NCBI GenBank assembly: GCA_030407315.1
Contig: JALQPE010002477.1
Location: 1-64,000, forward strand
Direction of reading: 5' to 3'
DNA length: 64,000 bases
From: Asparagopsis taxiformis
Taxonomy: Eukaryota > Rhodophyta > Florideophyceae > Bonnemaisoniales > Bonnemaisoniaceae
Every line of letters starts with the position of its first letter. The stretch's first letter is position 1. The position numbers and the translations under genes were made by a program. Positions 45,750 through 58,354 of this stretch are shown here, in pieces. The notes under the pieces are model-generated. The model ran no database searches and was not told the origin of the DNA. It saw nothing but the letters and a program-made list of their open reading frames with translations.

Positions 45750-46735
45750 ACATCCCAAAATCTAGTGTTCCCGGAGCACATTATGGCATTTCTGGTTTGA
45801 AAATTAGGTTTCAATTTACACCGTTATGGTATTTCTGGTTCGGTAATTTAGAGCTCCTAGAACGGTGTACAGCATCCATGTCTTTTAGTTATAGTGATCC
45901 CAGAACAATTTATGACGTTCCTGTTTTCGAATCGCATTGTTCCTAGAACGGTATATACTGTTCATGAATTGAACTTTCACTATTCGCAGAACGCTCTCTA
46001 CTGTTCCCCGTTTCGATGTTCACTGTTCCTGGAACATCCCTCATCGTCTCCATGTTCCTACTTTAGTATTCCAAGAACAGGCTGTGATGATCCAGGCCGC
46101 CTTTTTTGCTCTTCCCAGGACAGTACATGGTGTCCTTGTTCGTTGGATTCATTGTTCCCAGGACTTCCAACAGTGTTCCTGGTTTCTATGCATACTGGCT
46201 CCGGATCAATCTTCGGTGATCCCAGTCTCCATCTATATCACTTCAGGGACTGTCTTTACTGTTTTGTCGCGTTCCATGTCTGTACTCCTAGAACAGTCCT
46301 TGTCGTTCCTGCTTCCAAATTCACTGTTCAGCGAACGCTATGTTCCGTTTTCCTCCTCTCACTACATTGCTCCAAAGAACGGTTTGTATTGTTTGCAGTT
46401 CCGATATTATGTCAGTCTACACCGTTCATTTGGTGTTGTTTGTATAGTTCCTGGAGTATTCGAAGCTGTTCTGGGTACTCCACCACGCTGTTCCCAGAAC
46501 AATGATTACTGTCCCAGAATGTCAACATAGTGTTCCCAGAACAGTAAGATTGCTTCCTGGAAGTCTAATACAGTGTTCTCAGGAACGTTCTTCATCGTTC
46601 TCATGTTTGAAATACCGTTCTATGAATTGTCCATACTGTTCTCGGTTTTATATATACTGTTCTCCGGACAGTACTCTTCTTGTTCCATGAACAGTGTTTG
46701 GTGACACAATAAAACACTGTTTCACTGTTCTCAGT
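45750..46735. repeat. Field of GTTCCnnGAAC-type palindromes
   Basis: Roughly twenty imperfect palindromes such as GTTCCTAGAAC, GTTCCCAGAACAGT and GTTCCTGGAAC are spread 30-70 bp apart. The open frames here are by-products of the repeats. It looks like the subterminal zone of another transposon family. Confidence 0.75.
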
Positions 46736-46762
46736 GCATTTCGTGCCTTCCTAGTGACTCGA

Positions 46763-48840
46763 AATCGTTTTGTTATCTTGTATCGCATTCTCTAAACGCA
46801 AACCTGACGAAGACGTATCCATTTACGTTTATTACGCGGTGATACTCTAAGCGCTAATACTGAATCTGATTTTCTCATGCACGTAGTTCCTACTCGTATA
46901 CTCTACCATATTCTCGGCCCTATTCGCAAGGTGAAAACACGATCTCTCGTTGAATCGTACTCGGTGTGATATCTTAAATTAGCATAAATTTATATATTGC
47001 AATGCAGATTCACTGCTCGCTTGCAACATGAAAATTATAAAATTTCTCCCACACTGCTGTTTCCTAGCCGCCCACATCCACGTGGCCCGCTTTGACTGCC
47101 TGCCAAGTGTGCTCAGAGCATGCAATGACGTCATCGATATATACCGTCCAAATCATCACTGGAAGCGCGGACTCCTCGTCCAGGAAAGTGCGCCATTTTT
47201 CCTACTCCTCGCCTCACCCTTTCCTTTAGGCCCCATATGCTATTGTTTATCCTATATTTCTGTAGTGATGACGTCATTATAGACTAGAGAAGGCGGTAGA
47301 AGATACAATAATTTTGCGCCTGTTCTGCCAGGTCATGTGCTTCAAAGCGTAGTTCGCAGCCTAGGTATCGTTTTTCTGGGCCTCCCATTGCACCGCTCCG
47401 TTTCAAATTCATCCCTCTATTGTTCTCCTACACGTCATTTCCGCCCGCAGAGTGCTACTTAAACGACAGATTCTGGAAATCCCTGTTTCCATCTTCATAT
47501 CCGTCGGAAACAAAGCAACAACTTTGGTCGTGGAAGCTGTATAGATCATCTATACTGCTTCCAAAGCGTAAGTTGTAGATCATCAATACTGCTTCCAAAG
47601 CCAAAGTTGTTGCTTTGTCTCCGACGGATATGAACCATGATGATACGTTTTCACAACTCACGCCACTAACCCAGTTTTCTATTCGTTTTCTGTTTCTCAG
47701 GTTTCCAGTCGGTGAGTGTTCCACTTCTACTTTCATTTATCTTTCTCTCTTACCACTTCTCCACTACTTTTCTTTTCTGCCTGTGAGTACATATCTCAAT
47801 TTGGGATGCAATGGTATTTGTTAAGGTACGTTAGTCTCCTAATCACCATCAATTTCCCTCTCCAATTCAACGTCACTAACTTGTTTCCTTTCTATACATC
47901 ATTTTTTCTTCTTCTCTTCATTTCCTAGCTTATTCATCCAGCTCAATCAGTTGATAGATTTCTAGACTTTTCTAGTAGTTTTAGTTTTACTCGTCGGAAT
48001 AGTGTTAGTTGTAGTAGCATTTTTAACATAGGGATTGTTCATTCTCAATGTAGCCTGCGCAAATAAACAAATCCAGAGTGAAGCTTCCCATATCGCACCC
48101 TCTTAGATTGCTACCTATCCTACCGCGTATACCTCTCGCTAGCTCATAGTCACTACGAAATAAAATTCCTAGCCGTACTATTCTGTCCATTCCCATATGA
48201 ATACCGTCCATGCCCCATCCTCATAGCGCTAGAACTGCCTCCCTCTACCCCAAAAAGATGCCCACGACAGCGTGACGCTCCATCTCATCCACCACTCCCA
48301 GACACCGAATTTTACTATATCAGGACACTACTTCTACTATCTCGAGGTGCTGCCCATGACAGTGAAAATTACTGTCTCCAGGTGCTGCCCAGGACAGCAG
48401 AAACTATGGTCTCCAGGTACTGCCCAGGACAGTGAAAATTTCTGTCCCTAGGTGCTGCGTGCAGAAGGGCCACGCATTGTATTCTCATCCTATCTGCGAC
48501 AGTGCGCCGTGCTGGTTTCATCTGATGTCTCAGGCAACGTATTTCACTATCCGGCCATGTTGCCTTGGCCAATACAAAGCACTATCCGCCAACACTGCCC
48601 AGTACAGTAGATTATATCATATCCAACTATTGAATAAATCATTAATTTTTACTGTCTCCATTCACTGCCTCAGACAGTACGGTGAGACAGTGTTTTTTAC
48701 TGTCTGCAGACAGTGTTCCGTACTGTCTGCCAGACAGTGCAAATCACTGTCTCCAAGTGTGGCATTAATTTTCATTTGCCGCATAGTGATTTTTACTGTC
48801 TCACCGTACTGTCTGAGGCCCCTTTTTCAACACAGCAGTG
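46763..48840. mobile_element. Second copy of the CACTA-like right arm
   Basis: Matches 39003-41279, with a shorter 35-bp array and a degraded terminus CAACACAGCAGTG (48828-48840). No left terminus is attached; the GTTC-palindrome field abuts it instead. It therefore seems a truncated or solo arm. Confidence 0.8.
47500..47632. repeat. Long hairpin, second copy
   Basis: Same inverted arms as 39740-39872, with changes on both arms that mostly keep pairing (for example the CTTTGGTCGTGGAAGCTGTAT side). Confidence 0.8.
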
Positions 48841-49700
48841 CGGCTCTGCTGGAGGTGGAGCGAGGAACCCTTCGCAGGGCGCTCCCTCCCTCGGCAGTGT
48901 CAGTGTGCTGCCAGCGACGGAAGCGTCCGTCGCGCCCGCCCCGTCTGTGGCGCAATTTATTTCGTCGACGCGCGCGCTTTCGCTGCGATTGTGTCAAGTT
49001 GAATTCGCGTGTATCCGCCTTAGTTAATTAGTAAGTGAGCGTACTTGTGGCGTTTTTGTTACGTGTCACGGAGCGTCGATGCGAGCGCGTGCGCGCGAAC
49101 GTTGCCATAAAACCGCGAGCCCGGCGCCACGTGCAGCGATTTGTACGAATTTCCCTTTATATCCCTTTTTTGGGTTTTTATGACGAAAATCGTTTTCCCA
49201 AATATTTCCCTTTTTTGCATGCGAGCGAGCGGCCGCCAGCCGGCCGTGCAAGGACAACCTATCCTGAATAGTTAGCTATTAATGGTCGCTCTGCTTCGCA
49301 CATTACCAATGAAAAGCCAGCACTTTTGCAGCTACGAGTTGAGCGTCTAGCGCGTCGCGAGGACCGATTGTATTACGACGTTGCGTGCGGATTTCTCACG
49401 ATCGCCGAAGTACGTGCGCGCGCGCCGCGAATACCAACTGTCGAATTGTGTCGCACCGCGATACCGAGTGTTGCGTGGCATACTACTCAGCCAGGGATTT
49501 ACGACCCCTGCGTAGATCGAATTGTGCTCGAGTTTACTCGCCCTGACCCGGCTATCAATTCTATAACTCCCCTTAGAGACTGCCATTCCGGCTGGTCCTA
49601 CACTAGAGCGTGATGGAACTTGGATTCCGATTGGCATAAAACAAGAATGCCCTGGGCAGGACTATCAAATCCTCCTGACTAACGTAATACTCAATTAAGC
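48841..49700. other. GC-rich segment without a recognised gene
   Basis: Base composition is clearly richer in CG words than the surroundings (for example CGCGCGCGCTTTCGCTGCG near 48.98 kb). Frames are open for up to about 95 codons (49326-49613) but carry no motif. It may be a fragment of a promoter or first exon of unrelated DNA. Confidence 0.35.
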
Positions 49701-49734
49701 GAAATCAAGAAGGAGCTGCAGCCCTATTGAAGGT

Positions 49735-51116
49735 ATAAATATAGTTGCAGGCGGTCATCTGCAAGCCTATGGACGCGATAATGATTCTGTGTATGCTTCA
49801 GTGGTCGATTTCAATATTGTAAGACGTGTTCTCATACTCTCATCGCAGAACAACTGGCATACGAGGCATATTGATGTCACTTCTGCCTTCTTGAATGGTG
49901 ACATGGATCGGGAAGCATTCGTACAACACCCCTATAATTTACCAAAGCAGCTACAGTGGGACATTGTCTATAGACTCGAAAAGGCATTATATGTGTTGAA
50001 ACAGGCCCCACTACAGTGGTTTCGCAAACTACGTGATGTACTATTCTATTCGATGTCATATTAGCAGCTATTTTTTGATGGCTCAATTTTTAAGGGTGAA
50101 ACTACAAATGGAGGAGTACCTGTGAAAATATTGATACTCGTATATGTTGACGACATCCTTTTCGTCTGCGCAGATAATGATTCCTTAAATGAATCAGTAT
50201 CACAGTTTTTTGAAAGTGTTCAAAGACTCTGACGAAGGATATCTGAGCTGGTACTTGGGTTTGAATGTTATACAAAAGGATTACCAATGCTTTCTGTCGC
50301 AAAAACCATATATTGAACAAACGTTGTGGCACTGTAATCTGGAGGTAGTAACTAAGTACACCACCCCCATGGTATACAAATTTTTAGATGAGTTGCAACA
50401 TAATATGGAACAAGAGGTTCTCTAGGGTGAGAATTTCTGGAACGTGATTGTCATTTTACTATATCTTGCCAAAAGAACAAGGCAGGACATATCTGCATGT
50501 GTTGGTATTTTAGAAAAATACGTTCAGAACCCAACAAAATACCTCATTAAATCAGTCACACCCGTGTTTGAATACCTACTTGGTGCATTTTCATACGGGC
50601 TTTGGCTTGAAAAGACTCAATTCCCAATGGAGAATTCATCCTTTCATTCCGATGCAGATTTGGCTAGTGACAAACTATCACGAAAGTCTAGGACTGGATG
50701 GAATGGACACATCAATGGGCCAGCTATCGCCTGTTCCAGCATTGAGCAAGACAATTTGTCCGTCTCGACAGCAGAATCAGAATAAATTGTATTGCCCGAG
50801 TGTGCAAGAAAAATCAGACAATTTTGCCTCTTTCTCAGCGAAATTGATTTGATTCCAATGCATTGCGCTTCAATACCTTTCATTGATAACAGCGCTGCAA
50901 AATTTTGGGCTGAAATGTCAAAGCTGCTTCGTAAGATAAAGCATATAGATGTACGGTACCAATTTATTCGAGAATGTGTAACCCTCTGGGGAAATACAAT
51001 TGATACAGGTTGGAAGCAATGCCAAAATGGCAGACGGCTTGGCTAAGCCATTGGGAAGGAAGCATTTTGAGAAATGGAGAGAGCCCATAGGTGTTGGTTT
51101 GACAAGTGACTGTTAA
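49735..51116 (+). pseudogene. Ty1/copia pol remnant (RT and RNase H)
   Basis: Reads GINIVAGGHLQAYGR, HIDVTSAFLNGDMDREAFVQ with HPYNLP (49869 onward), KALYVLKQAPLQWFRKLRD, the catalytic ILVYVDDILF (about 50130-50160), a thumb and RNase H region (FHSDADLASD, STAESE, FIDNSAAKFWA) and the usual tail ADGLAKPLGRKHFEKWRE ending at 51114-51116. Frame changes and stops break it. Gag, protease, integrase and both LTRs are missing. It belongs to a different copia lineage from the intact element at 58 kb, which has VVDD in place of YVDD. Confidence 0.85.
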
Positions 51117-54100
51117 TCACTCTCACACGAGGAGTGTTGGACATCATACTAGCTTCAAGCTACACTTCCAGATTGATAATCAGAAACTGCGGCTTGCAGA
51201 ATATTATTTTGCAAGTATGAGCTTAGAGCATCGTAATATGTGGTTGACACAAGACTGTAACGAATGTCTGTTTATTAGTGGTCCTCAATGAGTCTGTACA
51301 ACTACCGACAGTATTCGATGATTCACAGATTTCAACATGTGAAAATCAAGACTACATATAGATGCGTAGAGAGAGAAAGAAGGGCATCGATAAATAAAGA
51401 TCCATCTGCAATGTTGACAATGTGGCAGATGGCAGTGGTCGTCATGGCTGGATGCGGCACGGGAGCATGTGGTGGTACATGACTTGGTCTCGACAGCAGT
51501 GGACCGCTGTGGGGTGGTCCCAATTTTGGTACCGCCCGCTGCCTGTTGATCTGGACATTTGAAATTGGGTGCCTTTCAGTTTTCGTGGCGGGCAAAAATG
51601 GAAATTGGTTTCTGGCTTTTCGGGAAACACAAAAGTTGGTTTTCGGAAAGTCAAAATTTTGCGTCATGCCCGGAGCGGTACATATGTCACGCCAATCGTC
51701 TCCCGGGACAACCCTTCCCAGATGGGCTGTTTTGAAGGGTATCGCTTTCGGTAGTTTTTCAGCATTTGTGATGATTGGTTGGAAGATTGGTCTCAGCCAA
51801 TTGAACAGCCGTATTTCGGTCCAAATGATCATATTTTTCTGACGAATTTTTGTCATTGGTGCGTTATTGGGCCATACGCTATGATGGGCTATGCGCTGGA
51901 CTAGCTTCAGAGATTGGTCCAAAGCGCCGAACAAGCATTTCCGATTGGTCCAATTTCTACCCTCCCTACCGGCTGTAGATTCAGTACACCCCCAACAGTT
52001 CCACAATAAAGATGATCCACGACTCCCAAATGGTCATCATTTCTAAAGAATCAAAGATAAGAGCAACTCGTGTGAAGCTATGTTCTGATTTGAACAACGC
52101 CAGCATGCGCAGAAAAATTCAGCACAACGTTTCCATCCGAAGTGTTGATGCAGCATAAAAAGCGCAACGACTCGCTGCCGACATCGGATGTCGCAAACTG
52201 CTCCGATTAGCAAAGCAAGACAAGACCCGCCGCTGATGTCCCGAAGATGCGTGAAAAACCTGAGCGACGTCTATTGACGCGTGGAGCAAACTAGTATTCT
52301 TCAAGCGCGCCGCACGTACCGGCCTATTTTCAGAATCGCGGCTGGTATCATCGAACAGCAGAGCTCGAATGGCGTCTAGAGGGGCTGTAAAGTCTATCAC
52401 GAAAGGACATCTCGCCTTCGCGGCCTTCCCTGAGTGAACGCACCCGCGTAGCGGAGATGCACAGCTGCCCCCAGATGAGGGCGGCAGTTATTGTCAGCTG
52501 TGGACGGCATGCAACCGAGACGCGTGGGAGTTGACGCATGTTCAGGGCGGATCCCATTTCGGCACTAACGGAGCGGGATGTCGCGCGTGGACTGGGGCGT
52601 CTGTGTCTACTGGAGTGGGCGGCACGTAGGTGCGGATGCGCTGTCGTGGTCGTGTTGTGTGGTGCGGAATCAGGTGAAGACGCAGATGAAGTTGGAAAAC
52701 TTGGACTGTGTGTGGGCTGCGTTTAGTTGTGATTTTTGAAGTTGGTTTTGAATTTCAGACTTTCATTCCATGTCGCCATCGCTGCTCCACCATCGCGAGT
52801 CGCCCAAGTGGTTTAGTAGAATATAACGACGATGGGGCCACCAGATGTGTGGTACACTTGGATGACACGGACTGGAAGTATTGTCGATGGAGTGTGTTGC
52901 GCCTGACTAAAGTCACAAACAGCGTATATTCTCAGCAGTTTATGATATATTTGTATACGCTCCGAAATGAGAGCCAACCGCACCGCCGGTGTGCTATCAA
53001 TTGCCGGCGTGGTGACACTGGATACCTGTCACAATGATGAACCAATCGGCCGCAAACAAACACATTGCTAGGGCTGGAGCGCTCCGCTCGCTGGGGTATT
53101 TCAACGAGGGTTATCCTTCGCCAAAACCCAAGTTTCGAGGCTAGCTATGAGGTGGTTAATTGCATCAGCGAGTATATTTTCCTTCGCTTTGTTGCCTACA
53201 TCTAGCGATATACAAAATTCTGGTCTCAAAGACGGGTACCCGTTGTCTTTTTCCACCGGCAGAAGATGTCACGTACGCGTTCTATGAACATACAGAAGAT
53301 TCTCGCCATAGTAACCATCGTCTAGACGTGTACATCGTAGTTTCGCACCCCAAACTCAAAGGTACACTCCCGTGCTGCCATGACCTAGGTTACATTTTCT
53401 CAACGCGTCCACTTGTAGACCCCAACCGCCGAGACGTTCCACCCGTTTCTACTACACGTCTTTCCTCGCCTTATATCGAGCAACTATTGGATCGTACATT
53501 TTTCACATATCTCTAGGTTAAGCTTAAAACCATTATGGAATAAAATGGCTTTGTCGACATGGACACCGAAGGAATAGAGGGAAATACTAGAGGCGATAGC
53601 AGGAAGCCACAAAGGCCGGGTTTCTGGAGATGCTTGGGTTTGCTCGTTGCTTCTTGCTTGCCCTCTCCTCCCCTTGCACGACATCTTGTCGCACTATTTA
53701 TAGGCAGATGCCGCACGCTGTAGGTACTTCTAAAGTGCCAACAAACAACAGGTTCCACTCTAACCCTAACCTAGTCATCGTACTAGTGGAAGCTCTCTAT
53801 CAGAGTGAACCTGTAGCTGTGATGCTTCCATCATGGAATACATCACTTCCTCTATCCTCAAGCTGAAGATCCTTGTCTTCGTCCAATGAGGATGCCTCTG
53901 CATCATAATTAATAATACAGTCTTACGTAATGCAGTGCTGCTATATAATAGCATATATCGATCATTCGATACACTTTCGCTGTAATGGCTCTATTTCCAC
54001 TCTATGTGTTCGGCCAATCATTGGCCTCCATCACTTGCTGCTGCTGCTGCATCAATCTGTTCGTCTGGATAGCAGTAAGCCAATATCCAGATTGCAGCAC

Positions 54101-54195
54101 ATCTGGATCGACCAGCTATTGCGCATGCAATACATCTAGATCGATCAGCTATTGCACACACACCCCATTGGCATGAACAATACAATTTGAATGCC
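51117..54195. other. No gene I can support
   Basis: Open plus-strand frames at 52708-53037 and 53160-53516 (109 and 118 codons) have no recognisable motif. Small inverted repeats occur at about 54.07-54.15 kb (ATCTGGATCGACCAGCTATTG and a diverged copy ATCTAGATCGATCAGC). Confidence 0.35.
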
Positions 54196-54201
54196 AACTG
54201 G

Positions 54202-55926
54202 CTACTTCCATTCATGACTGTCCAGTTCGTATCCCTGGTCGAGAGCTATATGCAACGTGCCATCGACACATATGTCGTTGAGTAAGCGGTATAAGACAAT
54301 GTTTCTTTTGGTCAAGGCATCAGCGACATTGTCTGATCCTCGGATCCATCGCAGTACATCAATGTCATTACCATCGAAACTGTCTCTTATTCTCTGCACC
54401 GTTTGTCGTAAACGATAGTCGCGACCGTCATGCAATGTTGTCAATGTGTCTAATAAGCCACGAGAGTCAATGTTAATGTGTGACTTGATCAAACTGTCAT
54501 TCAGCAAAGCGCGAACACCTTGTCGTAGGTAGTAGGCACGGTCATCAGCTGCTGCGCAAGCAATTATTCCAGCACCAAAAGATGAGTATGTAACTCTGTG
54601 TTGCTTTGATGACGACCATTCAATAGGATGCAGTAAAACACTATTTCGTTGCGGGATGGCAAGACCACAGAAAATGCCCGTCTGACCGTAGGATTTCTTG
54701 GAAGAGATATTAAACGATGCATCGGAGAAGGAACAAAGGAATGGGTGCACTTTGTCATTGGACGCTGGGGCGACAAATGAGATGACGGGTGACAGCTTGG
54801 AGATCTCCTTTTGCATCGAATTTGCTTCAACTATGGCAGCCACGTTCAGTCTTCCTGACTTCTGTAACATATGACTTGTTACAAATGATGCACTTGGAAG
54901 CGCACCTTTGCCCAAAAAGTTGAGCAATCCTGCAAGACGTAAGTACTGTGTGTGCTCTTCAAGTGTGGCGGGCGAGCTGCGGTTTTTCCTTCTGGATGGG
55001 GTAAGCGGGATTGGTGTAATGCGGCCACAGTACTCATGCATAGATAGCTTAATGCTACCAGTAGATTATTTCTCGATTTCTGTGCCATTATACTTGATGT
55101 TGTCATCGATGACAACGCAACCAATCTCAAACTGTTGCTTTGCACTCTGGACGAAACTTGAGATGTCTGACACACTGCCAGCTACTAGGAAGTCATCAAT
55201 GACTTTAGTCAGCATGACTGTATTATGGCCGTTCTTGTCACGCTTAGTAAATATATGTGACAGGCCAGGGACTCTTTCAAATATTATCTGCTCAAGTAGC
55301 CATGATTCTGCCACCAGTTGCCACTGGCGGCCAGCCTCTACAATTCCGTATGGAAGCTTCAGAAGCTTCCATAATATACCCCTTTTTGGGTATGCATCCG
55401 ACGCGGAATTCCATTCTCGAGGCGGCCTGACGTATATCTCGCGCTTAATAGGACCACTTTGTAAGTAAGCTTTCTTGACGTCAATTTTTCCTAGCTGGAA
55501 GCCTCGCAGTGCGGCTGTAGAAAGCAGCAGCCTAATTATGACAAACTGCGCAGCGGCAGAGTCTTTTCAGACTGCATCACGGTCCTTGTCCTCATTGCCA
55601 TGCGCAACAATACGCGCCTTTAGCTTCAGTTTTGCTTGCTCATCAGACTTAATCTTGTACACCGTGTGTGATCTGATGACGTTGGCATTTAATGCCACTT
55701 TGGACTCAGGAATTTCACTATAGACTCCCTTCCAGTTTTCCAGCTCTGCATTAAAACCCTGCTGTACTGCCCACTCAGGTGCAAAGCTGAGTTTACTGAC
55801 AGTAACCTGTGCATTGCCAATGACTGATTTGATCTGCTCTAGAACTTGCTGCTCATTGGTTTCCAGAAGTATGCCAGGATGAGGTGGAGTGGTGGCGATG
55901 TAATGTCCGACATCCCGTGATGCATC
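54202..55926 (-). pseudogene. Ty1/copia pol remnant (RT and RNase H), minus strand
   Basis: A single minus-strand frame is readable over about 570 codons with only two stops (TGA near 55.57 kb, TAA at 55066). Motifs in order are KARIVAHGNEDKDRDAV, GKIDVKKAYLQSG, REIYVRPPREWN, KLPYGIVEAGRQW, catalytic VIDDFLVAG (about 55180-55205), RNase H FSDASFN, then HINIDSRGLLDTL and DNVADALTKR. The RNase H glutamate position reads FGAGIIA, so the catalytic Glu seems changed to Gly. It is close in layout to the intact element at 58 kb. No LTRs flank it. Confidence 0.85.
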
Positions 55927-57805
55927 CCCAATACAACACGGATTTCGGGAAAATCAGAGAACATTTTTTAAATCAGAGAAATTTTAAACGTTATAATAAT
56001 AATAATACAGTGCTGCAACTGGTTTTTCTGTAGTTCAGAAGGCTTTGGGTACTGATTTAATCATTTTCGGTGAACGATTTCAATTTAGCGAAGTCGTGGG
56101 GCGATAGACAGGTGTCCCTGGTAGGTGTTGCGGTGTTTGTAAAGATTTATATTGATATGAATGGCACTGCAGAAGTATGGACACCTGTCCTTCTCGTGTT
56201 CGTGAACTGAAGTGCAGATGAAAACGCACATGACTGGTGTTCGGCTGGAGGACAGGTGTCCTTTAATGCACTTTGGTCATTGGACCAGTCATATATGTGT
56301 ATAAAAAGTACTGTTGAGCACCTGCTCGTATGTTTCCATATTGCTCAGCCGAGGAGAAATGTGACGGTGGCTAAAATGCGATGGGGAAGTCCCAAAAATT
56401 AGAATTTGCCCGTCGTCCTGAGCTCTCACTTCCAATGTCTGGTAATTGATATTGTCTCATTGAGACATATTGGGCGTTCAGGAACACTGTCCCTCTGGCG
56501 GTTGTGCGGTACCGCCGCATAGCGAGCTATGTGTAATGAACCATGTTGCACAAGCTTGTGTGATCCTGCACACATGGAAGCAGCAGTTCCAAGTCATGAT
56601 TGGGACTGCTAATAAACTGCTTTGATCTGAACAATATCAGAACAAATGCACAGAGGGCGGAAGTTTTGCTTCAAACAGCTGTCTGACACAATTAAACACC
56701 ATGACAGAAACAAGCATCTACCACACTGACCTTCGATTCACCCTTCTCATTTGCATGCAGGAGGTTTTGCGTGTGGTACTAGAACATATCCACTGCTGGC
56801 TAGCGTATCCATTGCGTAACTTGAACATATAATTGCTCCCTTGGACATGCATTAACATTGATAATGGTTTCTTCAACCTGCAGGTTGAACAATTACAACG
56901 ACAGTACGGATTTCAGATCCTGGTACACCCAAGTGAGACACATGTTTACAAGAGCACATGGGATTCACAGCATTTATTGAAGCACTCAATGCTGTAACGG
57001 AGGTTATGAAGGGAGCAAGAGTTATGCCCATGCGTCGTTCCCGAAACAGCATATAAGCCTGCACTACATACCCGCCAAGTACTTTTCTGCGCTAGAAGGT
57101 ATGATACGCTTGTGTACTAGCCCATACGTGAATTTTCAAGACTATACAGCGATCCTTTCCTGCATATTCATAGATAGAAGAATCTATCCTCGGCATGCAT
57201 ACACTCACCAATTCCAATATGGTGGATATGGCGGAGAGAGCTAACTTGAGTTATCACAATGTGATACGTCGTATTATACAAATTAATAGGTTGAAGAAGG
57301 TGGGCGGAATCATGATCATGGCAGTCCTTCAGTCGTATACTTATGCACATATGGGGTCATATGATACATTCGTGCATGGCAGTCAAGAAGTCTACACTTG
57401 CGAGTAAGTACATACTAAACACTTGATATTGGTATGCCTTATCGTGTCCACCCACAGCCTAATGAACCAATCTGTTAGAGTACAACTATCTTCGGCTATG
57501 AGAATAACCGAAAACATGAGGGTCGTTTCCGCGCGGTGAATTCTCTTGTTAACATTTCTCAGTAGCTCTGCTTGTATTTGAAATTCATGCCACCTTGCTT
57601 AGAGACTAGTCATGGTATGGGTAAAATGGGCATTGTGGGTGGGATGAAGAACATCTGGTTTTTGTCAGTTGAATGTCTATCATGGAATATTGAAATGTAA
57701 CTCAAAGAAACTTTTTCTGCTACGTACGTTTAATCACCAACGTGGATGATGTTTCTTTCGGGAGATGATCATGATGTTCGTAGTGAACATTACAGAGCTC
57801 GTATT
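55927..57805. other. No recognisable gene
   Basis: AT-rich, with a short ATAATAATAATA run near 56.0 kb and the palindrome GTCTCATTGAGAC near 56.45 kb. Frames of 60-70 codons on both strands (56873-57064, 57195-57407) lack motifs. Confidence 0.4.
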
Positions 57806-57809
57806 ATCA

Positions 57810-58021
57810 CTACACTTCACTCTCAGGTATCATTGCAGAAACACTCCAAGCATACACACCTGCTTTCGAGATGTCACCCAGGTAACTTGGGGAGCGTTCA
57901 GGTTCTGGACAGAAGTACGGGTACTTCGTACGTTTTTCATCCTCAATTATTTCAATGCTTTTGACAGCTACAAGAAAATTTCTGTACCCTGTTTGTTGAG
58001 CGGTGTTTCCTGTGCTGTGTA
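57810..58021 (-). pseudogene. C-terminal end of the second methyltransferase gene
   Basis: Reads in frame from the copia insertion site: STGNTAQQTGYRNFLVAVKS, PYFCPEPERSPSYLGDISKA, ending IPESEV and a stop at 57810. If the copia element and one copy of its GTGTA duplication are removed, this frame continues directly from the segment at 63223 onward. The pattern (LHG...VAV..I......YP....LGDI...V.W) recalls the DUF8039-type module seen in some plant transposon proteins; this is a resemblance by eye only. Confidence 0.6.
58017..58021. repeat. 5-bp target-site duplication, left
   Basis: GTGTA directly precedes the 5' LTR and recurs at 63218-63222 after the 3' LTR. Confidence 0.85.
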
Positions 58022-58351
58022 TATGAAATATTGTGTATGAAATATTGTGACTCATGTACCAACAGATCGACACGAAACTACGTACAGCTCTGACTCAATA
58101 TTAATCACACTTTGTATACTCTCCAGGAGAATGCTCTCCCGTTTGGTTGCAAGCTGTAATAATTACATCGATGTTTGGTGGCACAGCTACAGCTATAAAT
58201 ACTGCTCTAGTAGCTACTTACGATAGAAAGACAGTTAGATAGACAAGCTCTGCACGCTCTTGTTCTCTGCTCTCCGCTCCTATCTAAACACACATTTGTT
58301 CGTTCTCATTGCACCGCTCAATAACGCTCTCACACTTCCCAACAATTCAAA
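58022..58351 (+). repeat. 5' LTR (330 bp)
   Basis: Begins TATGAAATATTGTG and ends CCCAACAATTCAAA rather than the usual TG...CA. The boundaries follow from the LTR pair and the 5-bp duplication. It has an internal direct repeat of TATGAAATATTGTG at its start. Confidence 0.88.
58194..58200 (+). promoter_or_regulatory. TATA box of the 5' LTR
   Basis: TATAAAT sits mid-LTR, about 160 bp before the gag ATG, as expected for the U3/R promoter. Confidence 0.5.
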
Positions 58352-58354
58352 GTT

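Noticed and set aside
45894..46530. Serine/cysteine-rich frames at 46 kb
   Set aside because: They follow the GTTC palindromes rather than a conserved protein pattern.
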